Shown one piece after another: positions 16,445 to 24,008 of a DNA stretch of 64,000 nucleotides. Both the position numbers and the translations under genes were made by a program. This DNA is from an uncultured Lachnospiraceae bacterium. GTDB lineage: Bacteria > Bacillota > Clostridia > Lachnospirales > Lachnospiraceae. Within the stretch, counting starts at the first letter, position 1. The number at the start of each line of letters is the position of its first letter. The stretch lies in the NCBI GenBank assembly GCA_910588845.1, contig CAJURU010000010.1:48135-112134 (forward strand), in the 5' to 3' direction. Under the pieces are notes generated by a model. The model searched no databases. It worked only from the letters and a program-made list of their open reading frames with translations, and was not told the origin of the DNA.

Positions 16445-16473
16445 TTGCAGTTTACAAAAACACGTGATAGAAT
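16445..16473 (+). promoter_or_regulatory. Promoter of the pheS-pheT leader
   Basis: TTGCAG (16445-16450), 17-base spacer, TAGAAT (16468-16473). It precedes the T-box leader by roughly 10 bases. Confidence 0.78.
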
Positions 16474-16479
16474 AGTACC

Positions 16480-16781
16480 CGAATAATAAGCAAAGGCAAT
16501 GAAGGTGTTTCTGTACAAGTATTAATGATTTGTACATTAGTAGAGAACTGTACTGCTCACAGAGAGAGAGGATCGTCGGCTGCAAGTCCTCTTAGAAAAG
16601 GCAGTGATCGAATTTCCCACCTAAGCCGCATATCTGAACATGGATGATTCGAGGAGATAAGTAGGATATGACGTTTTTGCACGTTACGCAAAGTGAGCGC
16701 CTGAGAATCAATGATTTTCAGGAATCTGGGTGGTACCGCGGAAGATTTCGTCCCTATGCTATAGCAGCATAGGGATTTTTT
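16480..16781 (+). promoter_or_regulatory. T-box riboswitch, tRNA-Phe specific
   Basis: The conserved T-box core TGGGTGGTACCGCG is at 16727-16740. It is followed by the terminator stem CCCTATGCT (16752-16760) / AGCATAGGG (16766-16774) and a T6 run. The long stem I region (about 16500-16640) includes the AGAGAGAGGATCG-like GA motif. The candidate specifier codon TTC (16614-16616, within GAATTTCCCAC) matches phenylalanine. By established T-box mechanism, uncharged tRNA-Phe stabilises the antiterminator and allows pheST transcription; charged tRNA leads to termination. Confidence 0.93.
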
Positions 16782-17136
16782 ATCTTATAGGAAAGACCTT
16801 GTCACGCTAAAGCGTGAAAGTGTCTTCCTATAAGATAAAAATAATATGCGCACTCGCACAAGAGGAAATTATTGCTTCGCAATTGTGCTCGGCGCAGCAA
16901 ATCGTCCAAGGTCTACGCTTCGCTTCGGTCCGCGCTAAACGGACATCCACTGGATGTCCAGCGCCCTCATGAATGAGGGATTTAGGGAGTTGATGCGGAC
17001 TTGTCCGCTTTGTTCTCTTATAGGAAAGCGCTCTGCATTTCCGAGGTGGGTTTGCCCGCTTTGTTCTGCGAACCAGAGATTGAGAAGCAATTTCTGAACT
17101 GCTAATGAGCGTACCCCTAAATGGGATGAAAAAGAA
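16782..17136. repeat. Palindrome-rich insert between T-box terminator and pheS
   Basis: A 355-bp stretch without a credible ORF, unusually long for a T-box-to-gene gap. It holds a long inverted repeat, TTATCTTATAGGAAAGAC (16780-16797) with GTCTTCCTATAAGATAA (16822-16838), enclosing TCACGC-TAAA-GCGTGA. Further perfect short palindromes include GGACATCCA/TGGATGTCC, CCCTCA-TGAA-TGAGGG, ATTGC-TTC-GCAAT and GCGGAC/GTCCGC. The string CTTATAGGAAAG recurs near 17016. It looks like one or more nested REP/MITE-like elements. Confidence 0.75.
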
Positions 17137-17148
17137 ATGGAGGAAATC

Positions 17149-18168
17149 ATGAAGGAGAAATTAGAACAGATTAAAGCGAATGCAATGCGCGAGATCCAAA
17201 ATTCCGACGGGCTTGCAAAATTAAATGATGTGAGAGTTGCATTCCTGGGAAAGAAGGGTGAATTGACAGCAGTGCTCAAAAGCATGAAGGATGTGCTGCC
17301 CGAGGAGCGTCCAATGGTCGGGCAGCTCGTGAATGAGACGAGAGAGAGCATTGAGAAGCTTATCGAGGAGACGAAAGCGAAATTAGAGGCGGCAGAGCGC
17401 GATTTAAGGTTAAAGCAGGAGGTCATTGACGTGACGCTTCCAGCAAAGAAGAATAAGGTGGGACACCGCCATCCCAATACGATAGCCTTGGAAGAAGTGG
17501 AAAATATCTTTATCGGTATGGGCTATGAGGTGGTGGAAGGTCCAGAAGTGGAATACGATTATTATAATTTTGAGGCCTTGAATATTCCGGCGAACCATCC
17601 GGCAAAGGACGAGCAGGACACCTTCTATATCAATGATGAAATCGTATTGCGCACGCAGACGTCCCCGGTACAGGTGCGCGAGATGGAAAAAGGCAAGCTG
17701 CCAATCCGCATGATTGCGCCGGGACGCGTGTTCCGTTCGGATGAAGTTGACGCTACGCATTCTCCATCCTTTCATCAGATAGAAGGATTGGTGGTAGATA
17801 AAAATATTACATTTGCAGATTTGAAAGGCACGCTGGCTGAGTTTGCCAAAGAACTGTTTGGTGAGGACACAAAAGTAAAATTCCGTCCGCATCATTTCCC
17901 ATTCACAGAGCCGAGTGCAGAGGTTGATGTTACCTGCTTCAAATGTGGTGGCAAAGGCTGTCGGTTCTGTAAGGGTTCCGGCTGGATTGAAATTTTAGGC
18001 TGCGGCATGGTGCATCCGCGCGTGCTTAAAATGAGCGGCATCGACCCCGATGAATATACCGGTTTTGCGTTTGGCGTAGGCTTAGAGCGTATTGCATTGC
18101 TCAAGTATGAAATTGACGATATGCGCCTGTTATATGAAAATGACGACCGTTTCTTAAAACAATTTTAA
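17149..18168 (+). CDS. pheS: Phenylalanyl-tRNA synthetase, alpha subunit
   Basis: Catalytic subunit of the heterotetrameric class II enzyme that charges tRNA-Phe. It has an N-terminal coiled coil (about 1-85) that contacts tRNA. The class II core contains RTQTSPVQVREME (motif 2 region), the Zn-like cluster CFKCGGKGCRFCKGSGW and the Phe-pocket motif GCGMVHPRVL, ending with motif 3 FGVGLERIALLKY. ATG 17149 is preferred over the in-frame ATG 17137: the bases between them supply a GGAGG SD with a 5-base spacer. It is controlled by the upstream T-box and followed by pheT after about 120 bases. Confidence 0.96.
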   Translation: MKEKLEQIKANAMREIQNSDGLAKLNDVRVAFLGKKGELTAVLKSMKDVLPEERPMVGQLVNETRESIEKLIEETKAKLEAAERDLRLKQEVIDVTLPAKKNKVGHRHPNTIALEEVENIFIGMGYEVVEGPEVEYDYYNFEALNIPANHPAKDEQDTFYINDEIVLRTQTSPVQVREMEKGKLPIRMIAPGRVFRSDEVDATHSPSFHQIEGLVVDKNITFADLKGTLAEFAKELFGEDTKVKFRPHHFPFTEPSAEVDVTCFKCGGKGCRFCKGSGWIEILGCGMVHPRVLKMSGIDPDEYTGFAFGVGLERIALLKYEIDDMRLLYENDDRFLKQF

Positions 18169-18290
18169 GCGGGCTGCTATATTGTGAAAACATGGAAGCA
18201 AATTTGCAGGGATTGCGCATGAAATTTTCTTATCGGCAGGCGCCGCAATTGCCTGTAGAACAATAAAAAATAGAAAGGATGAAAGAAAGT

Positions 18291-20711
18291 ATGAATACAT
18301 CATTATCGTGGATAAAAGCGTACGTTCCAGATTTAGATGTGACGGCACAGGAATATACGGATGCAATGACACTTTCAGGCTCTAAGGTTGAGGGTTTTGA
18401 GGAGTTAGATGCAGATTTAGATAAAATTGTAGTTGGGCAGATTACGAAGATAGAGAGACATCCCGATGCGGATAAGCTCGTGGTATGCCAGGTAAATGTG
18501 GGCAGCGGAGAAGATATTCAGATTGTCACCGGCGCGCCCAATGTTAAAGAAGGGCAGAAAGTGCCTGTTGTGCTGGATGGCGGACGCGTAGCAGGCGGAC
18601 ACGACGGCAAGAAGACGCCGGGCGGCGTCAAAATCAAGAAAGGAAAGCTCAGAGGCGTGCCTTCCAATGGTATGATGTGCTCCATCGAAGAGCTTGGCTC
18701 TACCAGGGAAATGTACCCGGAATCCCCGGAGAATGGCATTTACATTTTCGAGGATGACGTTAAGGTGGGAGAGAGCGCAATCAAAGCGTTAGGTCTTGAC
18801 GATGTAGTTTTTGAATATGAAATTACGTCTAATCGCGTTGATTGTTTCGGTGTACTGGGGCTGGCACGGGAAGCGGCAGCAACGTTCGGCAAAGCGTTTG
18901 TGCCCCCAGTGGTAACGGAGACGGGCAACAACGAAGACGTCAACGATTACATTAAGGTTACCGTTAAAGATACAGAGCTTTGTCCAAGGTACTGTGCAAG
19001 AGTAGTTAAAAACATCAAGATTGCTCCCTCGCCGAAATGGATGCAGCGTCGTCTGGCGTCACAAGGCATTCGTCCCATCAATAATATTGTAGATATCACA
19101 AATTATGTGATGGAGGAATATGGACAGCCGATGCATGCCTATGATTTGGACACGATTGCCGGCAAAGAGATTATCGTGCGTCGTGCAGATAAAGGCGAGA
19201 AGTTTGTGACTTTGGATGGCCAGGAACGCACGATGGATGATTCGGTGCTGATGATTTGCGACGGGGAAAAGGCCGTTGGCATTGCAGGTATTATGGGCGG
19301 GGAAAACTCCATGATTACTGATCACGTGCAGACGATGCTTTTTGAAGCGGCATGTTTCGATGGCACAAATATCCGTCTTTCCAGTAAGAAGGTGGGACTG
19401 CGTACCGACGCGTCCGGTAAATTTGAAAAAGGATTAGACCCCAATAATGCGATTGAGGCCATTAACCGTGCCTGCCAGTTAATTGAAGAGTTAGGCGCAG
19501 GAGATGTCGTTGGCGGAGTTGTGGACGTTTATGGTAAGGTGAAAGAGGGCAGAAGGATTCCTTTTGACGATCAAAAAGTCAATGCACTTCTAGGTACGAA
19601 AATTTCCAAGGAGGATATGATTGGTTATTTCAAGAAAATAGATTTGGGCTATGATGATGAAAAGGACGAGGTAATCGTACCTTCCTGGCGGCAGGATTTG
19701 GAATGCCTTGCCGATATGGCGGAGGAAGTGGCAAGGTTCTACGGCTATGACAATATTCCGACTTCTCTGCCGAGCGGCGAGGCAACCACCGGTAAATTAT
19801 CGTTTAAACTGCGTGTGGAAGCCGTGGCAAGGGATACGGCAGAATTTTGCGGATTCAGCCAGGGCATGTCCTATTCTTTTGAGAGTCCGAAAGTGTTCGA
19901 TAAATTGTTAATTCCGCAGGACAGCGAGCTTCGCAAAACGGTCGTGATTTCCAATCCGCTGGGAGAAGATTTCAGCATTATGCGTACGGTTTCCCTAAAT
20001 GGCATGCTGACGTCTCTTTCCACCAATTACAACCGCAGAAATAAAGATGTGCGTCTTTATGAGCTGGGAAATATCTATCTGCCCAAACAGATACCGGTGA
20101 CGGAACTGCCTGAAGAACGGATGCAGTTTACGCTCGGTATGTATGGAGACGGTGATTTCTATACCATGAAAGGCGTGGTGGAGGAGTTCTTTGACAAGGC
20201 AGGGCTTCACGGCAAAGAGACGTATGATCCCAAAGCCGGAAAACCTTTCCTGCATCCGGGAAGACAGGCAAATGTTATCTATGACGGCAGGGTGATAGGC
20301 TATCTGGGAGAAATCCATCCCCAGGTTGCCGACAATTATTCGATTAAGGAGCGCGTCTATGTGGCGGTTATTGATATGCCAGAAGTTGTCGAGCTGGCAA
20401 GTTTTGACCGCAAATACCAGGGGATTGCACGCTTCCCGGCGGTGAGCAGGGATATCAGTATGGTAATGCCCAAGGAAATTCTTGCCGGAGAAGTGGAAAA
20501 GGTATTTGACGCTAAGGGCGGACAATATTTGGAGAGTTATGCGCTGTTTGATATCTATGAGGGCGCGCAAATTAAAGCCGGCTTTAAGTCTCTGGCTTAT
20601 TCCCTGACATTCCGCGCCAAAGACAAGACCTTGGAGGAAGCCGATTATGCGCCCGCTATGGATAAGATTTTAAAATCATTGGAAGCAATGGGAATTGAGC
20701 TCAGGAAGTAA
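18291..20711 (+). CDS. pheT: Phenylalanyl-tRNA synthetase, beta subunit
   Basis: 806 residues, full length. Domains run in the usual order: N-terminal B1, a tRNA-binding OB fold (about 40-155, with IERHPDADKLVVCQV), the B3/B4 editing region, B5, the catalytic-like core, and a C-terminal anticodon-binding FDX-ACB domain (about 710-806). It edits misacylated Tyr-tRNA-Phe and binds tRNA. ATG 18291 is chosen because AAAGG lies 12 bases upstream, whereas the in-frame ATG at 18279 abuts that SD. It is in an operon with pheS and probably queA, whose start lies 8 bases after the pheT stop. Confidence 0.96.
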   Translation: MNTSLSWIKAYVPDLDVTAQEYTDAMTLSGSKVEGFEELDADLDKIVVGQITKIERHPDADKLVVCQVNVGSGEDIQIVTGAPNVKEGQKVPVVLDGGRVAGGHDGKKTPGGVKIKKGKLRGVPSNGMMCSIEELGSTREMYPESPENGIYIFEDDVKVGESAIKALGLDDVVFEYEITSNRVDCFGVLGLAREAAATFGKAFVPPVVTETGNNEDVNDYIKVTVKDTELCPRYCARVVKNIKIAPSPKWMQRRLASQGIRPINNIVDITNYVMEEYGQPMHAYDLDTIAGKEIIVRRADKGEKFVTLDGQERTMDDSVLMICDGEKAVGIAGIMGGENSMITDHVQTMLFEAACFDGTNIRLSSKKVGLRTDASGKFEKGLDPNNAIEAINRACQLIEELGAGDVVGGVVDVYGKVKEGRRIPFDDQKVNALLGTKISKEDMIGYFKKIDLGYDDEKDEVIVPSWRQDLECLADMAEEVARFYGYDNIPTSLPSGEATTGKLSFKLRVEAVARDTAEFCGFSQGMSYSFESPKVFDKLLIPQDSELRKTVVISNPLGEDFSIMRTVSLNGMLTSLSTNYNRRNKDVRLYELGNIYLPKQIPVTELPEERMQFTLGMYGDGDFYTMKGVVEEFFDKAGLHGKETYDPKAGKPFLHPGRQANVIYDGRVIGYLGEIHPQVADNYSIKERVYVAVIDMPEVVELASFDRKYQGIARFPAVSRDISMVMPKEILAGEVEKVFDAKGGQYLESYALFDIYEGAQIKAGFKSLAYSLTFRAKDKTLEEADYAPAMDKILKSLEAMGIELRK

Positions 20712-20719
20712 GGAGTACT

Positions 20720-21802
20720 ATGGATGTAAAAGATTTTTATTATGATCTTCCCCAGGAATTGATTGCTCAGGACCCGCTTGCAGACCGCTCCGGTTCCCGG
20801 CTGCTGGTGCTTGACCGGGCTACCGGGGGCATGCAGCATCGTCATTTTGCAGATATTGTGGATTATTTGAATCCTGCGGATTGCCTGGTTATCAATAATA
20901 CGAAAGTAATCCCGGCACGGTTGTTCGGTGAGAAGGAGGGGACGCAGGCAAAGATAGAAATCCTTCTGTTAAAGCGCAGGGAAAACGATGTCTGGGAGAC
21001 CCTGGTAAAACCCGGTAAGAAGGCAAAGCCAGGCACGCGCATCTTTTTTGGCGATGGATTACTTATTGGGGAGATTACCGATGTTGTGGAAGATGGCAAC
21101 CGGCTGATTCAGTTTACCTATGAGGGTATCTTTGAAGAAATTTTAGACCGGCTGGGGCAGATGCCCCTGCCGCCTTATATCACCCATCAGCTCAAAGATA
21201 AGAGCCGTTATCAGACGGTTTATGCGAAATACGATGGTTCTGCGGCGGCGCCCACGGCCGGGCTTCATTTCACACCGGAGTTGTTAGGACAAATCCGCGC
21301 GAAAGGAATCTGTATTGCTGAGGTGACATTGCATGTGGGGCTTGGCACATTCCGGCCGGTGAAGGTGGAAAATGTCAAGGAGCATCATATGCATTCTGAG
21401 TATTACGAACTCGATAAGCAGGCGGCAGAAATCATCAATGCTACAAAACGAAGGGGCGGCAGGGTAATCTGTGTGGGGACGACAAGCTGCCGGACAGTGG
21501 AATCCGCCGCTGCCAAAATAGGGCGGGAGAGTATAGCGTTAGCGAACGAGAAATCGCTTTGCCAGGAAGTATCTGAGACATGGGTCAAACCCTGCCGGGG
21601 CTGGACAGATATTTTTATTTATCCGGGCTATCAGTTCCAGGTTTTAGACGCGCTAATTACAAATTTTCATTTACCGGAGTCCACGCTGGTGATGTTGGTA
21701 TCAGCGTTGGCGGGAAGGGAAAAGGTGCTTCATGCCTATGAGGAAGCCGTGAAAGAAAAATACCGCTTTTTCAGTTTTGGAGATGCAATGCTCGTGGTAT
21801 AA
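20720..21802 (+). CDS. queA: S-adenosylmethionine:tRNA ribosyltransferase-isomerase
   Basis: Transfers and rearranges the ribosyl part of S-adenosylmethionine onto preQ1-modified tRNA to make epoxyqueuosine. 360 residues, the usual length. The family start MDVKDFYYDLPQELIAQDPL, the motif GSAAAPTAGLHFTPEL and the C-terminal FHLPESTLVMLVSALAG are all present. SD AAGGAG precedes the ATG. It sits 8 bases after pheT, so it is likely transcribed from the T-box-controlled operon as well. A 9-bp stem with a T-run follows. No tgt is in the window. Confidence 0.96.
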   Translation: MDVKDFYYDLPQELIAQDPLADRSGSRLLVLDRATGGMQHRHFADIVDYLNPADCLVINNTKVIPARLFGEKEGTQAKIEILLLKRRENDVWETLVKPGKKAKPGTRIFFGDGLLIGEITDVVEDGNRLIQFTYEGIFEEILDRLGQMPLPPYITHQLKDKSRYQTVYAKYDGSAAAPTAGLHFTPELLGQIRAKGICIAEVTLHVGLGTFRPVKVENVKEHHMHSEYYELDKQAAEIINATKRRGGRVICVGTTSCRTVESAAAKIGRESIALANEKSLCQEVSETWVKPCRGWTDIFIYPGYQFQVLDALITNFHLPESTLVMLVSALAGREKVLHAYEEAVKEKYRFFSFGDAMLVV

Positions 21803-21832
21803 GTAAAAATATAGGATGTAAGCGGGCACGTG

Positions 21833-21856
21833 AAGCCGCAGAATTACTGCGGTTTT
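21833..21856 (+). terminator. Terminator of pheST-queA operon
   Basis: CCGCAG (21836-21841) pairs with CTGCGG (21847-21852), extended by AAG/TTT wobble pairs and followed by a T-run. It lies 31 bases after queA. Confidence 0.7.
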
Positions 21857-21985
21857 GCGAATACATATTTTTTGTTATGCTATACTGATATTATGATATA
21901 CTGTTCTCTCTGTGGCATAGGGAACTGAGCAGTTACTGTAACTTACAAAAGAAGAAAAACAAGAATAAGAAAGAGAGACCACCGG

Positions 21986-23305
21986 ATGGTTCGACAATAT
22001 CAAGAAGACAATGTATATGAGGCGCTTCAGAAACGTTTTCATTATCTGTTTGAAGAGTTTGAAAACATCTATATTTCTTTTAGCGGGGGAAAAGACAGCG
22101 GTGTGCTGCTCAATCTCCTGCTGGACTTTCGGCGCGAGCACTATCCCAATAGAGTGATAGGTTTGTTCCATCAGGATTTTGAGGCACAATACTCGGTGAC
22201 AACAGAATATGTAGAGAGTACCTTCCAACGTCTGGAACAGGAAGTGGACCCTTATTGGGTCTGCCTTCCGATGGCAACGAGAACGGCGGTCAGCAGTTAT
22301 GAGATGTATTGGTATCCATGGGACGATATGAAAAGAGATATCTGGGTACGTCCCATGCCGGATCATCCCTATGTCATAAAACTGCCAGACCCATTTCACC
22401 ATTATCGTTACCGTATGTCCCAAGAGGATCTTGCCAAACAGTTTGGAAGGTTTTACAAGGAGCAGCATGGGAATCGCAAGACTGTCTGTCTGCTTGGGAT
22501 GCGGGCGGAGGAGTCTTTGCAGCGTTACAGTGGTTTTTTGAACCGGAAATACGGTTATAAAGGGGAGTGTTGGATAACCAAGCAGTTTAAGGATGTCTGG
22601 TCGGCATCTCCAATCTATGATTGGACGAACAGCGATGTGTGGACGGCAAATTTTAAGTTTGGTTATGATTACAATAAACTCTATGACCTTTATTATAAGG
22701 CAGGGCTCAAACCAAGCCAGATGCGCGTGGCTTCCCCATTTAATGATTATGCCAAAGACAGCCTGAACCTCTATCGGGTAATTGACCCGGAGATTTGGAC
22801 GAAATTAGTCGGTCGGGTGCAGGGAGCTAACTTTGGCGCTGTCTATGCAAAGACGAAGGCGGTAGGATATCGCAACATTACGCTTCCCGAAGGCCATACA
22901 TGGGAATCTTACACGAGGTTTCTTTTAGATACCCTGCCGGTGAGGATACGCAACAACTATGTCAAAAAATTCCAGACGTCCATCAAGTTCTGGCATGAGA
23001 CTGGGGGCGGACTGCCGGAGGAGGCAATTCAGGAATTGATTGACAGAGGGTATCATATCCGTAGAAACGGCGTGTCCAACTATACGATAAACAAGAATTC
23101 CAGGGTGGTGTTTATCGGAAAAATTCCTGACCACACAGATGATATAAAATCCACCAAGGATATCCCCAGCTGGAAACGGATGTGTTACTGCATCCTCAAA
23201 AATGATCATATTTGCCGGTTCATGGGATTTGGTATCTCCAGAAAGGAACAGGAACAAATAGACATTATCAGAAGAAAATATGGAGGATTTGTAAATGAGC
23301 GGTAG
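21986..23305 (+). CDS. ibrA: IbrA-like PAPS-reductase-family ATP pyrophosphatase (DUF3440)
   Basis: 439 residues. The N-terminal PAPS-reductase/adenine-nucleotide alpha-hydrolase fold has the PP-loop SGGKDSG at residues 33-39. The middle region holds LLGMRAEESLQR and a WTNSDVW element typical of the family. The C-terminal region is the DUF3440 part. Homologues pair with a ParB-like gene, as in E. coli ibrA/ibrB and in phages. The next gene is exactly that, and it overlaps by 11 bases. The biochemical role is not established: sulfur transfer or adenylation is possible by analogy with DndC, but no dnd genes are nearby. The SD is weak (AGAGAG). Confidence 0.85.
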   Translation: MVRQYQEDNVYEALQKRFHYLFEEFENIYISFSGGKDSGVLLNLLLDFRREHYPNRVIGLFHQDFEAQYSVTTEYVESTFQRLEQEVDPYWVCLPMATRTAVSSYEMYWYPWDDMKRDIWVRPMPDHPYVIKLPDPFHHYRYRMSQEDLAKQFGRFYKEQHGNRKTVCLLGMRAEESLQRYSGFLNRKYGYKGECWITKQFKDVWSASPIYDWTNSDVWTANFKFGYDYNKLYDLYYKAGLKPSQMRVASPFNDYAKDSLNLYRVIDPEIWTKLVGRVQGANFGAVYAKTKAVGYRNITLPEGHTWESYTRFLLDTLPVRIRNNYVKKFQTSIKFWHETGGGLPEEAIQELIDRGYHIRRNGVSNYTINKNSRVVFIGKIPDHTDDIKSTKDIPSWKRMCYCILKNDHICRFMGFGISRKEQEQIDIIRRKYGGFVNER

Positions 23306-23840
23306 TTTATTTAAAAGCCCAGCTTATAAGGTGGTCGCAGTGCCAATTGAAAAAATCATACCGAATTCCTATAACCCTAACGCTGTCGCTCCACCGGAAA
23401 TGCGGTTATTATATGACAGTATCAAAGAGGATGGCTATACAATGCCCATTGTCTGCTATTATCTGAAGGAAAAAGATAATTATGTTATTGTGGATGGTTT
23501 TCATCGTTATCGGATTATGATGGAACATAAGGACATTTATAAACGCGAGAACGGCATGCTGCCGGTGACCGTCATTGACAAACCGCTTTCCAACCGTATG
23601 GCTAGTACGATACGCCATAATCGGGCGCGCGGCTCACATGATGTAGATTTGATGAGTAATATTGTCAAAGAACTTCATAAGCTTGGGCGTTCTGATGCCT
23701 GGATTTCCAAACATATGGGCATGAGCCGTGATGAAATCCTGCGTCTGAAACAGATCACCGGTTTGACTGAATTGTTCCGTGACGTGGAATTTGGAAAAGC
23801 CTGGCGGCCTGTGGAAGAAGCGGAAGAAGGAGGAGATTAG
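23295..23840 (+). CDS. ibrB: IbrB-like ParB/sulfiredoxin-fold protein
   Basis: 181 residues. A ParB-N/Srx-fold domain spans about 10-110, with VPIEKIIPNSYNPN at the start and the nucleotide-binding-like DGFHR motif at 67-71. A C-terminal helical segment resembling the ParB helix-turn-helix follows (DAWISKHMGMSRDEILRLKQ, about 135-155). The ATG lies within the last codons of ibrA (11-base overlap), so the two are translationally coupled and probably form one functional unit. It is too short and lacks the partner gene to be a chromosome-segregation ParB. Confidence 0.85.
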   Translation: MSGSLFKSPAYKVVAVPIEKIIPNSYNPNAVAPPEMRLLYDSIKEDGYTMPIVCYYLKEKDNYVIVDGFHRYRIMMEHKDIYKRENGMLPVTVIDKPLSNRMASTIRHNRARGSHDVDLMSNIVKELHKLGRSDAWISKHMGMSRDEILRLKQITGLTELFRDVEFGKAWRPVEEAEEGGD

Positions 23841-24008
23841 GATAATATTGCTTCTTGCGAAAAATGGTATTATATGCTATCCTTTTTTTGAATGGATGGG
23901 AAAATATTTAAGAAGTTGCAGGGCGTTAGGGAAGCTTCTTAAATACAATGTCTTGCATTTTCATAGGGGCAGCTGGACACAAAAAGTGACGCTAAGGAGG
24001 AACCGAAC

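Noticed and set aside
21986..23840. IbrA/IbrB-like pair as a Dnd phosphorothioation system
   Set aside because: No dndA, dndD, dndE or dndFGH genes are present, and the PP-loop protein has a DUF3440-type C terminus rather than DndC architecture.
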